A stretch of 64,000 nt of DNA from Amycolatopsis sp. NBC_01480 (GTDB taxonomy: Bacteria > Actinomycetota > Actinomycetes > Mycobacteriales > Pseudonocardiaceae): the NCBI RefSeq assembly GCF_036227205.1, contig NZ_CP109442.1, forward strand, positions 1,860,001 to 1,924,000, written 5' to 3'. Below are positions 23,342 through 32,454 of this stretch, one piece after another. Made by a program: the position numbers and the translations under genes. Every line of letters starts with the position of its first letter. Position 1 is the first letter of the stretch. Below the pieces are notes generated by a model. The model saw only the letters and a list, made by a program, of their open reading frames with translations. It made no database searches and had not been told where the DNA came from.

Positions 23342-23896
23342 GTGAATGAGCCGAAGACGCGCGCGGCCCGGCGGGCCGCCACCGCGCAACGCATTCTCGA
23401 GGCGGCACAAGCGGAATTCGGCGAGCACGGCCGCGAGGGGACGACTGTGCGCGCGATCGCGCAACGCGCCCAGGTCGACCCCTCGCTGGTCATTCAGCAC
23501 TACGGCACGAAAAACGACCTCTTCGCCATCGCCATCCAGCTGCCCGGCGAAAGCACCGACGACAACGTCGCCGACCACCTCGCGGACGTGCTCGACGTCC
23601 GCCTGGGCGAGCTGCCACCGGAAACCCGCGCGCTGGCGCGGTCGATGCTCACCACGCCGGAAGCCGCCAAGGCCATGCGGGACTTCCTCAACGAGCGCGT
23701 CACCAACCTCGCCCGCGCCAGCAAGCATGCCGACGCCGACCTCGAAGCCGCGCTGACCGTGAGCAGCATCCTCGGCCTCACGATCGCGCGGCACTTCCTC
23801 AAGCTCGACGCGCTCGCGGAGATTTCCGAGCAGCAGATCGAAAAAACAGTCCGGCCGTGGCTCACCGCGACCTGGGACCGCGACGCTAAAGCTTGA
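23342..23896 (+). CDS. TetR-family regulator
   Basis: 184 residues from a GTG start at 23342. The longer frame would read through the amidohydrolase gene. The HTH lies at about 15-60 (RILEAAQAEFGEHGREGTT, VRAIAQRAQVDPSLVIQHYG). The C-domain is of the TetR_C_17-like small type. It is divergent from the amidohydrolase-SDR operon, with the palindrome at 23297-23322 between them, and is presumably its repressor. Its 3' end overlaps the convergent hydrolase by 11 bases. Confidence 0.9.
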   Translation: MNEPKTRAARRAATAQRILEAAQAEFGEHGREGTTVRAIAQRAQVDPSLVIQHYGTKNDLFAIAIQLPGESTDDNVADHLADVLDVRLGELPPETRALARSMLTTPEAAKAMRDFLNERVTNLARASKHADADLEAALTVSSILGLTIARHFLKLDALAEISEQQIEKTVRPWLTATWDRDAKA

Positions 23897-24596
23897 GCAG
23901 CAGCTCGGTCAGCTCGGCCGGCATCGTGACCATGCAGTCGTGGCCGGTCGGCAGCTGCCACACCTGCGACGGGGAGCCGTTGGGCTGGATCGCCGGAATC
24001 TCGCGCCGGCTGATGCCCGCCGGTTTCGCGCCGACACACTCGATGTACGTGCGCGAGATCGCGTTCACCGCCGGGTTGTCCAGCCGGACCGGCTGCTGCA
24101 GGCAGAGCACCGGCTGGTCCGAGAGCATCTCGCGCAGCCAGGCAATGTCCGCCGGGTCGGTCACCCCGAACAGGCCGAGCGGCGGCGGCTGCTCCGGCAG
24201 CGGCGGAATCCGCCAGCTGCCCGCCTGGTCGATCATGGCCTGGGTGACGGGCATGACGTCGATCGCGGTCTCGCCGTCCTTCGGGACCATCGCGTCGAGG
24301 TACACCAGCTGCGCGATCCGGTCCGGCACCTGGTTGGCGACGGACGAGATGACCAGCCCCGCGTAGCTGTGGCCGACGAGGATCACGTCGGTCAGGTCCT
24401 GTTCTTCGATCAGCGTGACGATGTCGTCGACGTGGGTGTCGAGCCCCACCTCGGGGCTGAGCAGATGCGCCTTGTCGCCGTAGCCGGTCAGCGACGGCGC
24501 GAGCACCCGGTGCCCGGCCGACTCCAGCAGCGGCGTGACCCGCTCCCACGCCCGGCCGCTGTGCCAAGCGCCGTGGACCAGCAGAAATGTAGACAT
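23886..24596 (-). CDS. Alpha/beta hydrolase
   Basis: 236 residues from the ATG at 24596, with GAAGGAAG upstream. The oxyanion motif is VHGAWHSG, the nucleophile elbow GHSYAG, the acid is probably in the C-terminal third, and the His lies in LPTGHDCMVTMP. It resembles salicylate-esterase/EstC-like hydrolases. It is divergent from the HxlR regulator and likely controlled by it. Its stop overlaps the TetR gene tail. Confidence 0.88.
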   Translation of the reverse strand: MSTFLLVHGAWHSGRAWERVTPLLESAGHRVLAPSLTGYGDKAHLLSPEVGLDTHVDDIVTLIEEQDLTDVILVGHSYAGLVISSVANQVPDRIAQLVYLDAMVPKDGETAIDVMPVTQAMIDQAGSWRIPPLPEQPPPLGLFGVTDPADIAWLREMLSDQPVLCLQQPVRLDNPAVNAISRTYIECVGAKPAGISRREIPAIQPNGSPSQVWQLPTGHDCMVTMPAELTELLLKL

Positions 24597-24757
24597 GATG
24601 GGTTGGATCTTCCTTCTTCGAAGCGCGTGGGCGCACGGAAAAATGGCGGTTCCCATCCGTAACCAGGTACTCTTCAGGAACCACAACCATGGTGACTCCC
24701 CGGTACCGCCGGGGGCAATACGGCACATTCGGGTGCCCCGGTTCCTTGGAGGTAACC

Positions 24758-25120
24758 ATGACCACGCCGCCGGACGAGGAGAACCTGACCTGCCGGCCCC
24801 GGGTCGTGCTCGGCATCGTCGGGGACCGGTGGTCGCTGCTGGTCGTGCGCAACCTCCGGCTGGGCCCGCGCCGGTTCACCGAGCTGAAGCGCGAAACCAC
24901 CGGGATCAGCCAGCGGATGCTCACCGTCACCCTGCGCAGCCTGGAGCGCGACGGCATCCTGACCCGGACTGTCCACAATGTAATGCCGCCGCACGTCAGC
25001 TACGAGCTCACGCCCATGGGCCGAACCCTGCGCGAAGCCGCCATGCCGCTGCTGGAGTGGAGCACCGCCCACCTGGACCGCATCGACGCCGCCCGCGCCG
25101 AATACGACGCCCGCAGCTAG
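24758..25120 (+). CDS. HxlR-family transcriptional regulator
   Basis: 120 residues from the ATG at 24758 with TTGGAGGT upstream, an excellent site. The longer ATG at 24689 is rejected. The HxlR signature is clear: LGIVGDRWSLLVVRNLRLG, RRFTELKRETTGISQRMLT, LRSLERDGILTR, VSYELTPMGRTL. Such winged-HTH proteins often sense reactive aldehydes or quinones. It is divergent from the hydrolase. Its stop codon overlaps the convergent AKR stop within a shared CTAG. Confidence 0.92.
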   Translation: MTTPPDEENLTCRPRVVLGIVGDRWSLLVVRNLRLGPRRFTELKRETTGISQRMLTVTLRSLERDGILTRTVHNVMPPHVSYELTPMGRTLREAAMPLLEWSTAHLDRIDAARAEYDARS

Positions 25121-26010
25121 CCGAGCCGGACCTCGCTGGAGCGGGATTCGATGGCGTCGAGGGTCGCGAGAGTGGCGTCGTCAAAGGAAATCCCGGCGAC
25201 GGCCAGGTTGGCTTCGAGGTGGGCGAGGTCGGCGGTGCCGGGGATGAGCAGCACGTTCGGCGCGTGGTGCAGCAGCCAGGCCAGGCCGACCTGCGACGGC
25301 GTGACGCCCATCGACTCGGCCACAGCGTGCACCGCCGGTTCGTCGGCAACCTTGGGCATTCCCGCGAAACCGCCGCCCAGCGGGAAAAACGGCACCCAGG
25401 CGACTCCCTCGGAGACGCATAACCGCAGCTGGTCCTCGTCGTCACGGGAGACGACGCTGTAGGCGTTCTGCACGCAGGCGATGCCGGCCGGCAGGGCGCG
25501 GCGCAGGCCGTCGGAAGTGACGCAGCTCAGCCCGATCGCGCCGATCTTGCCCTCGTCGCGCAACGCGGTCATCACCTCGAGCTGATCGTCGAGGTCAACC
25601 ACCTGCTCACCCTCGGGACGCAGGCCAGGGCCGGAATCGAGACGGCGGAGGTTCACCACCGCGAGCCGGTCGACGCCGAGGCTGCGCAGGTTGTCCTCGA
25701 CGCTGGCCCGCAGCTGCTCGGGCCGCTGCGCGATGCGCAACGGCACCCGCCCGCCCGGGTTCGGGTCGGCCCCGACCTTGGTGACGACCAGCACGTCGTC
25801 CTCGGGGCGCAGCACCTCGCGAATCACCTCGTTGGCGAAGCCGAACCCGTAGAACTCCGCGGTATCAACGTGATTCACGCCCAGCTCGAGTGCGCGCCGC
25901 AGCAACGCGACAGCCTCTTCACGGCGTTCGGACAGGCGGCCGAGCTGGGCCGCGCCATATCCGAGCCGGGACACAGTACGGCCGGCGAACGAAGCAGTAG
26001 TGGTGGTCAT
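25117..26010 (-). CDS. Aldo/keto reductase
   Basis: 297 residues from the ATG at 26010. It has the catalytic Asp-Tyr pair in NHVDTAEFYG, the Lys in VVTKVG, NAYSVVSRDDE for the strand-6 region and the cofactor loop LLIPGTADLAHLEANLA. It probably reduces aldehydes with NADPH. It is divergent from the TetR gene at 26139 across a long palindromic operator, so induction by an aldehyde or xenobiotic is plausible. It is not closely similar to the AKR fragment at the left edge. Confidence 0.9.
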   Translation of the reverse strand: MTTTTASFAGRTVSRLGYGAAQLGRLSERREEAVALLRRALELGVNHVDTAEFYGFGFANEVIREVLRPEDDVLVVTKVGADPNPGGRVPLRIAQRPEQLRASVEDNLRSLGVDRLAVVNLRRLDSGPGLRPEGEQVVDLDDQLEVMTALRDEGKIGAIGLSCVTSDGLRRALPAGIACVQNAYSVVSRDDEDQLRLCVSEGVAWVPFFPLGGGFAGMPKVADEPAVHAVAESMGVTPSQVGLAWLLHHAPNVLLIPGTADLAHLEANLAVAGISFDDATLATLDAIESRSSEVRLG

Positions 26011-26033
26011 GAGCAGCAACGTACAACCACTGA

Positions 26034-26096
26034 CTGACAGATGGCAACTTCTGTCACTCGATACCTGACAACCTGACAGAGTCTGCCATCTGTCAG
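26034..26096. promoter_or_regulatory. Paired operator between AKR and TetR genes
   Basis: CTGACAGATGGCA (26034-26046) and its perfect inverse TGCCATCTGTCAG (26084-26096) are separated by 37 bases. Further CTGTCA and CTGACA half-sites lie inside. Two dimers binding each side of a divergent promoter would fit. Confidence 0.65.
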
Positions 26097-26138
26097 ACTG
26101 TCGACGTACGTTCGCTCTCGAGGAGACAAGGAGTCCAG

Positions 26139-26732
26139 ATGCGCCGGGAGCCACTCGATCCGGAGACGATCCTGTCAGCCACCGAGGACGTGCTTCGCCG
26201 CCACGGCCCGGAAAAGGCCACGGTGCTCGACGTCGCCCGGGTCCTCGGCGTGAGCCACGGGAGCGTGTACCGGCACTTCCCGTCCAAGGCCGCCCTGCGC
26301 GAGGCCGTGATCCAGCGCTGGCTCGACCGGTCGCGAGCGGACTACACCGTGGCGGTCCGGGAGGCCGGCGCAGAACTGCCGCCGCCCGAGCGATTACGCG
26401 GGCTGCTCACCACCATCTTCAGCCTGAAATGGGCGAAGGCGCAGGAAGACCCCGAGCTGTTCGAGACTTTCCGGGTGCTGGCGATGGAGCACAGCGCGGT
26501 GCCCTCGGCCCACGTCGCCAACCTGCTCGCGCAGATCCGCGCCGTGGTGGCCGACGGCATCAACGGCGGCGACTTCGCCGACGGCGAGCCGGACGTGCTC
26601 GCGCGGGCCATTTTTGACGCCACCAGCCGCTTTCACAGCCCGATACACGCCGAGGAGTGGCGCTCCCCCGAGATCAAGGCGGAGTCCGAGGCCGTCATCG
26701 CGCTGATCCTCGACGGCCTGAAGACCCGGTAG
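26139..26732 (+). CDS. TetR-family regulator
   Basis: 197 residues with AAGGAG (26128-26133) before the ATG. The HTH lies at about 10-55 (ILSATEDVLRRHGPEKAT, LDVARVLGVSHGSVYRHFP), with a TetR_C_7-like ligand domain. It is divergent from the AKR with a long inverted repeat between them, so it is the likely repressor of that gene. Its stop abuts the convergent MFS gene. Confidence 0.92.
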   Translation: MRREPLDPETILSATEDVLRRHGPEKATVLDVARVLGVSHGSVYRHFPSKAALREAVIQRWLDRSRADYTVAVREAGAELPPPERLRGLLTTIFSLKWAKAQEDPELFETFRVLAMEHSAVPSAHVANLLAQIRAVVADGINGGDFADGEPDVLARAIFDATSRFHSPIHAEEWRSPEIKAESEAVIALILDGLKTR

Positions 26733-28034
26733 TCACCGGAGCTTGAGCCGTTTGCCGATCACGATCAGGCTGGCCACGCTGACCGCCGCCGAGAACATCA
26801 CCCAGAACGCGGGCGATTTCGCGTCACCGGTGGCGCTGACCAGCCAGGCCGAGGCCAGCGGGGTCAGGCCACCGAAGATCGCGACGCCGATGTTGTAGCC
26901 CAAGGACATCCCGGTGGCGCGCGTTTCCGTGGGGAACAGGTCGCCCATCAGCGACGCCATCGGTCCGTAGTACGCGGCCTTCAGCACGGACAGGAAACCC
27001 ACGGCAGCAAGCAGAATGCCCAGCGCCGGGGCGACCACGATCGCCGCGAAGAGCCCGTACACCGTGACCAGCACGCCGATCGCGGCCGGCAGCATGATCG
27101 GGACCCGCCCGGCCTTGTCGGAGTAATAGCCGGCAATGGGCGTCACCAGCAGCAGCATCACGCCGCCGATCATGGTCGCCGCGAACCCGGTGGAACCCGG
27201 CAGTCCCAGGGTTTTGATCGTGTACGTCGGGATGTAGGTGATGAGGTAGACGATGCAGGTGGACACCGCGAGCGTGCCCATGGTGAGCACCACCCGGGCC
27301 TTCTGGGTTTTCCTGATCGTCCGCACCGGCCGGGCGGTCTCGCCGGCCCGCCGCGAGGCGACGAATTCCGGCGATTCCGGGACGTGGCGCCGGATGTAGA
27401 GCCCGGCCGGGCCGATCAGCAGGCCGACCAGGAACGGGATGCGGAATCCCCAGGAGTCGAGCTGCTGGTCGGTGAGCGTGCTGGTCAGGACCGTGCCCAC
27501 GACCGCGGCCAGCAGCGTGGACACCGACTGGGTGGTGAACTGCCAGCTCGCCGCGAACCCGCGCCGGTGCGGCAGGTGCTCGATCATCAACGAGGTGGCG
27601 CTGCCGAACTCACCGCCGGCCGCGAACCCTTGCAGCAGCCGGGCGAGCAGGATGCCGAGCGGGGCCAGCACGCCGATCGACGACGCGGGTGGCATCACCA
27701 CGATCAGCAGCGTGCCCAGGAACATCAGGCCGATCGACAGCGTCAGCGCGGGTTTGCGCCCGGCCCGGTCCGAATACGGCCCGATGACGAGGGCGCCGAG
27801 CGGGCGTACCAGAAAAGAGACCGCGAACGTGCCCAAGGTCAGCAGCAGCGAAACTCCTGCGTCGTGAGCCGGAAAGAACACGCGCGCCAGATAAACCGAA
27901 AAGAATGCGTAAACGGTGATGTCGTACCATTCGATCGCGTTGCCGACACAGGCCGCGGCGATGATCTTTCCCGGACTGGTCCGGCGGGCTTCGCCAGTGC
28001 TGCTCGCCGCGACGACTTGCTGTTCCTCGCTCAT
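26733..28034 (-). CDS. MFS transporter, metabolite:proton symporter (MHS) type
   Basis: 433 residues with 12 predicted helices. The start IIAAACVGNAIEWYDITVY and the loop SDRAGRKPALT are typical of the MHS branch (proline/betaine, shikimate, alpha-ketoglutarate carriers). GFAAGGEFGSATSLMIEH after helix 4 is also diagnostic. It lies 27 bases downstream of the M20 peptidase gene on the same strand, so it probably imports the peptide-like or acylated substrate, or exports the product. The ligand is unknown. Confidence 0.92.
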   Translation of the reverse strand: MSEEQQVVAASSTGEARRTSPGKIIAAACVGNAIEWYDITVYAFFSVYLARVFFPAHDAGVSLLLTLGTFAVSFLVRPLGALVIGPYSDRAGRKPALTLSIGLMFLGTLLIVVMPPASSIGVLAPLGILLARLLQGFAAGGEFGSATSLMIEHLPHRRGFAASWQFTTQSVSTLLAAVVGTVLTSTLTDQQLDSWGFRIPFLVGLLIGPAGLYIRRHVPESPEFVASRRAGETARPVRTIRKTQKARVVLTMGTLAVSTCIVYLITYIPTYTIKTLGLPGSTGFAATMIGGVMLLLVTPIAGYYSDKAGRVPIMLPAAIGVLVTVYGLFAAIVVAPALGILLAAVGFLSVLKAAYYGPMASLMGDLFPTETRATGMSLGYNIGVAIFGGLTPLASAWLVSATGDAKSPAFWVMFSAAVSVASLIVIGKRLKLR

Positions 28035-28061
28035 GGGTCAAGCCTTTCCGGCAAGTGACGG

Positions 28062-29489
28062 TCAGGGGTGGCGCGGCGCCCAGACCTCACGGGTTTCGGC
28101 GAGATCGCTGTACAGGCCGGCCATGATCTGCAGTCCCTCCCGCGAAATCGAAACCAGGGCGTGTTCGTCCGGCGCGTGCTGGGCGCAGGCGGGATAGGAA
28201 TGCGGGACCCAGACGGTCGGCAGGCCGAGGGTGTCGGCGAAGACGCTGTTCGGGATCGAGCCGCCGAGATTCGGGAGCAGCGCGGGCTTTTTGCCCAGCG
28301 TCCGCTCGATGGACGCCAGCACCAGCCGCACCGCCGGGTGATCGGGATCGAGCCGGGTGGCCGGCATGACGTGCGCCACCTCGACTTCGATGAACGGAAA
28401 ACCCAGCGCGGCCAGGTGATCCCGGACCTTATCCGCGAAATCGGTGACGTCGGTGCCGACCACGAACCGGATCTGCAGATGGGCGACCGCGGCGGCCGGG
28501 ATGGCGTTGACCGGCGCGTCGGGATCGCCGGTCCGCATGGCCAGCACTTCGATCGTGTTCCACGCGATCAGCCGCTCGATCGGCGTCAGGCCGGGCTCGC
28601 CCCAGCCCTCGTCGATCGCGGGGCTGTCCGGCCCCTGGTCGACGGAAATGTCTTCCAGCGCCGCGCGGACGGCGTCCGGAATCGGGCCGGGCACAAACGC
28701 GTCGATCTTGATCCGGCCCGCCCCGTCGACCAGTGAGGAGATCGCCGCGGCCAGCACGGTGCCCGGGTTGCGCAGCACGCCGCCCCAGTTTCCCGAATGG
28801 TGCGAGGATTCCCGGAGATCGGCGCGGAGGGTGAAGTTCAGCGTGCCCCGCGAGCCGAGGAAAACCGTCGGGCGCCCGGCGGAGATCCGCGGCCCGTCCG
28901 AGCCGAGGAACAGGTCGGCGGACAGGGTTTCCCGGTTGGCCGCGGCGAATTCGAGTAGGCCGGGCGAGCCCGTTTCTTCGCCGCTCTCGAGCAGGAATTT
29001 GACGTTGTAACCGAGCCGGCCCCGCGCGGCCAGGGTCTGCTCCAGCGCGGTGATGCAGATGCTGTGCTGCCCCTTGTTGTCCGCCGTGCCCCGGCCGTAG
29101 ACCTTGTCGCCTTCGATCCGGAGCGACCACGGGTCCAGGCCGGTCCGCCACTGCTCGGGGTGGGCGTGCTGGACGTCGCCGTGCCCGTACAGCAGCACTG
29201 TCGGCGAGAGCGGGTCCTCGATCCGGGACGCGATGAGGAACGGGTGCCCGGGTGAAACCGGATTCGCTTCCAGTTTCACCTCGAATCCCATTTTCGTGAG
29301 CACCGGGCCGATCTCTTCGGTGAAATAGCGGACGATGTCGCTCGCCCGGTCCGGGTTCTGGCTTTCCGTCGGAATCGCGACACGGCGGGCCAGCGCCTCG
29401 AAGTAGGCACCGCTGTCCAGTTGCTCGACGGACTTTGTTACCGCCAGGTTTCGCAGCTCGGCTGGCGTTTCCGGAAGATCACGCGACAT
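28062..29489 (-). CDS. M20-family metallopeptidase
   Basis: 475 residues from the ATG at 29489, with AAGGAG upstream. The longer frame runs through the LysR promoter. Metal-ligand motifs are LLYGHGDVQ (His, with the Asp following), GRGTADNKGQH, and the catalytic Glu pair LLESGEETGSP. A dimerisation domain fills the middle, and a C-terminal HAPDEH supplies the last His. It is a dipeptidase/carboxypeptidase-like hydrolase of the M20 clan, and forms an operon with the MHS carrier. It is divergent from the LysR regulator, which probably controls the pair. Confidence 0.92.
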   Translation of the reverse strand: MSRDLPETPAELRNLAVTKSVEQLDSGAYFEALARRVAIPTESQNPDRASDIVRYFTEEIGPVLTKMGFEVKLEANPVSPGHPFLIASRIEDPLSPTVLLYGHGDVQHAHPEQWRTGLDPWSLRIEGDKVYGRGTADNKGQHSICITALEQTLAARGRLGYNVKFLLESGEETGSPGLLEFAAANRETLSADLFLGSDGPRISAGRPTVFLGSRGTLNFTLRADLRESSHHSGNWGGVLRNPGTVLAAAISSLVDGAGRIKIDAFVPGPIPDAVRAALEDISVDQGPDSPAIDEGWGEPGLTPIERLIAWNTIEVLAMRTGDPDAPVNAIPAAAVAHLQIRFVVGTDVTDFADKVRDHLAALGFPFIEVEVAHVMPATRLDPDHPAVRLVLASIERTLGKKPALLPNLGGSIPNSVFADTLGLPTVWVPHSYPACAQHAPDEHALVSISREGLQIMAGLYSDLAETREVWAPRHP

Positions 29490-29591
29490 CGATTCTCCTT
29501 GGTCAGCGAACCGGGCTCTTCCGACGATTCCACGAGCCGCGCGAACCTCACAAGACGGCTCCCGGACTTGGTGCTGCGGATCGCGCGGGCA

Positions 29592-29616
29592 CGGTATTGC
29601 CGACCGCGCAATACCG
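29592..29616. promoter_or_regulatory. LysR-type operator
   Basis: CGGTATTGC-N7-GCAATACCG, a perfect 9-base inverted repeat containing the ATTGC-N7-GCAAT pattern typical of LysR boxes. It is 15 bases before the LysR start and about 100 bases upstream of the peptidase start. Confidence 0.75.
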
Positions 29617-29631
29617 GGGCAGGATGCCGCC

Positions 29632-30543
29632 ATGACCTTCGTCGACCCGGGCTTCGAGTACTTCTTGGCCGCGTACGAACTCGGTTCGATCAACGCCGCG
29701 GCCCGGAGTCTTTTCGTGTCGCCGTCGGCCGTGAGCCGCCAGGTCGCCCGACTCGAAAAGGAGGCGGGCGCGACGTTCTTCGAGCGGGCGCACGCCGGGG
29801 TGCTGCCCACACCCGCCGGCACCGCGTTCGCCGGTTACGTGCGCCGGGTCCTGCGCGAAACGGCGGCCTGCCTGGACGCGCTCGGCTCGCTGAAGGGCGA
29901 GGTCAAGGTGCTTTCGGTGGCGACCACCAGCGGGCTCATCCACCAGCTGGTGCCCACCGTGCTGCGCCGGTTCCGCGCCGAGCACCCGAACGTGAGCTTC
30001 CGGATCGAGATGACCGACCCGCGCCACGCGAGCCAGCGCGTCCGGCAGGGCTCGGTGGACGTGGCGGTCACCTTCACCCTGGCCGACGAGCCGGGGGTCG
30101 AGGTGAACTTCACCGTGCCGGCCGAAACCCGGGCGGTGATGAGCCCCGGGCACCCACTGGCGGCGCGTTCTTCGGTTTCGATCCGGGAAGTCGCCCGTTA
30201 TCCGCTCGCCCTGCTGCCGCACGGGAACACCAACCGGATCCTGTTCGAGGCCTTCTGCCAGCGCAATGAAATCCACCTCATGCCCAGCCTCGAATGCGAC
30301 AGCCCAGCCGGCACCCTCGAATACCTCCAGGACAGCGACACCATCGCGCTGCTCTCGGAAATCGCCGTGCTCAAGGATCTTTCGGCCGGCACAGTCGTCG
30401 CCGTCGACCTGGACGAGCCGGACCTGGGCACCCGGTCCCTGCAAGTCCAGACCCGGCAGGACCACGAACTCGACCCGGTCACGCGGGAATTCGTCGGGTT
30501 CCTGTCCGGTCAGCTCGCTTCGCTGTCCCCTCAGGCCCGTTGA
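29632..30543 (+). CDS. LysR-family transcriptional regulator
   Basis: 303 residues. The winged HTH at about 1-65 reads YFLAAYELGSINAAARSLFVSPSAVSRQV. The rest is the LysR substrate-binding domain. It is divergent from the M20 peptidase-MHS operon with a perfect dyad between them, and is most likely its activator. The effector is probably a peptide or amino-acid derivative, which is an inference from the target genes. Confidence 0.92.
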   Translation: MTFVDPGFEYFLAAYELGSINAAARSLFVSPSAVSRQVARLEKEAGATFFERAHAGVLPTPAGTAFAGYVRRVLRETAACLDALGSLKGEVKVLSVATTSGLIHQLVPTVLRRFRAEHPNVSFRIEMTDPRHASQRVRQGSVDVAVTFTLADEPGVEVNFTVPAETRAVMSPGHPLAARSSVSIREVARYPLALLPHGNTNRILFEAFCQRNEIHLMPSLECDSPAGTLEYLQDSDTIALLSEIAVLKDLSAGTVVAVDLDEPDLGTRSLQVQTRQDHELDPVTREFVGFLSGQLASLSPQAR

Positions 30544-30544
30544 T

Positions 30545-32338
30545 CTACCCCGCCGCGAGCACGGCCTCGAGACCGGACGCCTGAGTCCGCCAGTCCGTCA
30601 CGTTCGGTGTGGTCCCGGCCCAGCGCGCGCCGATCCGGTTCAGCGGGTCGCGGTCGCTCGCCCAGAGCGTGTCGGCCTGTTTTTGGACGAAGGCCCGGTA
30701 CGTGGCCGAGCCCGTCGCGGTGGCCAGGTCGCCGAAGTACCGCATGAAGATGCCCTTGAACTGCTTTTGGTTGTCGTCGCAGGAATTCGTGCCGGTGTCG
30801 CAGGACTCGACGAGCACCCCGCCGGAGGTCAGGCCGCTCATCGCCGCGTCGCCCAGTCGCCGGGCCGCGTCCAAATAGGACGTATCACCGGTGGCTCGCC
30901 ACAGCTCGACCAGGCCGCCGATGCCAAGGCCCTGGTTGTACGTCCACACGGTCTGGCCGTTGTTGGCGCACGAGGCCGTCAGACCGTCGTTCACCAGGCC
31001 CGAAGCGTTGATCAGCCCGCTGTTGAGGTACCAGTCCCCCGCGGTTTTCGCCCGCTGTCCCCACACGGTGTCCCCGGCGACGCGCAGGTGCAGTGACGCG
31101 GCCAGCCGCAGGTACAGCCCGCTGGAGACGGCGTTCTTGTACGTCCGCTCGCGGTCCCACCACACCCCGCCGCCGCAGGTCCCGGTGTCCCAGAAGCCGT
31201 AGACATAGTTCGCGATCGTCGTCGCCTCGGTGAGGTAACGCGCGTCGTGCGTACGGTCGTAGGCGGCGATCCAGGCCAGTCCCCACCACTCGGTGTCGTC
31301 GATCGCGCGGCTGATGAAGTGGCCGTCGATCGGGTCGGAACTCCTTGTCCCGGCCGGGAAAGCGACCCGGTTGACGTCGAAGGTGCGGGCCAACTGAGCG
31401 TCGTAGCCGCCCGCGTCCGCCATCGCCGTGACCGCGACGGCCGAGTTCCACCAGCTCGACGGCCACCACGCGGTGTACGGCTCGTAGGACCACATCAGCG
31501 CGTCCGCCGCGCCGGCCGCACGCGTCGTCGCCGGGCTCGCCCAAGCCGTGCAGCTGCCCTGGTCGTGGGTGGCTTCCCGGCCGCACGCGCGCACGGCTCC
31601 CCCATACATCCGGCCGCGTGGGTCCCGCGTGGCGAACGCCGTGGTGTGGGTGCCGGTCGCGCCCGACGCCACGCTGGCACGGCCCAGCGACGAGCCGTCC
31701 GGCCAGCTCGCCCCGGCGTCCCAGGACCGGTCGAGCCAGATCTCGTCACCGGCCCCGCCCGCCTCGATCCCGGCCCACGCCATCCCGTTCCCGTCGAAGT
31801 GCAGCCGGACGGTGCGGCCGAAGATGGTGGTCGCGCCCACCGGCTGGCTGTCCCCGGAGCCCGGCGCGGTCCCGTCGCAAGCGGTGTCGCAGACGGTCGG
31901 GTAGATCCACGCGGTGCAGTCGACGCCCTGCGCGTCGCCACAGGCCCGGAGCAGGCCACGGCGGTGGGTCGCCGGATCGGTCAGGTTGTACATCAGCGTG
32001 CGGGTGCCGGTCCACGTGCTCGGCACGGTCGCCTTGCCCAGCAGGCCGTCCCAGGTCGCGCCGCCGTCCCACGACCGGTCGAGCCAGACGGCGTCACCCG
32101 CGACGGCGCTGTCGATGCTCGCCCACGCCATCCCATCGGGATCCGAGGCGTGCAGCCGCACGACGCGCCCGTTGATCACCTTGTCGGGCAAGGGAAAGGT
32201 CTCGCTCGCGGCCTGCGACGGATCGAGGGTGTCGCAGGACGTGACGCAGACCGCGGCCGCCGCGGCCGCGGGCGCCGCGGCCGCGGGCGCCGGGGTCAGG
32301 GAACCGAGGACGAGCAGGAGCACGAGCAATGTCCGCAT
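30545..32338 (-). CDS. Secreted GH76 endo-alpha-1,6-mannanase-like protein
   Basis: 597 residues from the ATG at 32338, six bases after AGAGGG. The signal peptide is about 1-28 (TLLVLLLVLGSL, ending in an Ala/Pro-rich run). Two tandem modules of about 110 residues follow, each with VC-x-T/A-x-CD at its start and WLDRSWD-GA-W in the middle. From about 280 there is a GH76 (alpha/alpha)6 domain with the catalytic Asp pair in AIDDTEWWGLAW, and WTYNQG near its end. It likely degrades alpha-mannans of fungal walls or mycobacterial-type glycolipids. Confidence 0.88.
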   Translation of the reverse strand: MRTLLVLLLVLGSLTPAPAAAAPAAAAAAVCVTSCDTLDPSQAASETFPLPDKVINGRVVRLHASDPDGMAWASIDSAVAGDAVWLDRSWDGGATWDGLLGKATVPSTWTGTRTLMYNLTDPATHRRGLLRACGDAQGVDCTAWIYPTVCDTACDGTAPGSGDSQPVGATTIFGRTVRLHFDGNGMAWAGIEAGGAGDEIWLDRSWDAGASWPDGSSLGRASVASGATGTHTTAFATRDPRGRMYGGAVRACGREATHDQGSCTAWASPATTRAAGAADALMWSYEPYTAWWPSSWWNSAVAVTAMADAGGYDAQLARTFDVNRVAFPAGTRSSDPIDGHFISRAIDDTEWWGLAWIAAYDRTHDARYLTEATTIANYVYGFWDTGTCGGGVWWDRERTYKNAVSSGLYLRLAASLHLRVAGDTVWGQRAKTAGDWYLNSGLINASGLVNDGLTASCANNGQTVWTYNQGLGIGGLVELWRATGDTSYLDAARRLGDAAMSGLTSGGVLVESCDTGTNSCDDNQKQFKGIFMRYFGDLATATGSATYRAFVQKQADTLWASDRDPLNRIGARWAGTTPNVTDWRTQASGLEAVLAAG

Positions 32339-32454
32339 CGACATCCCTCTCCACGCACCGAAGGTCCGGTCAGGATAGGAAACCCCGGGCCCGCGTTGAA
32401 GGAATCCGCCCGGTTCTGGCTCGTTCCGGACAAGGGTTCACGCAGTTGCCGCAG

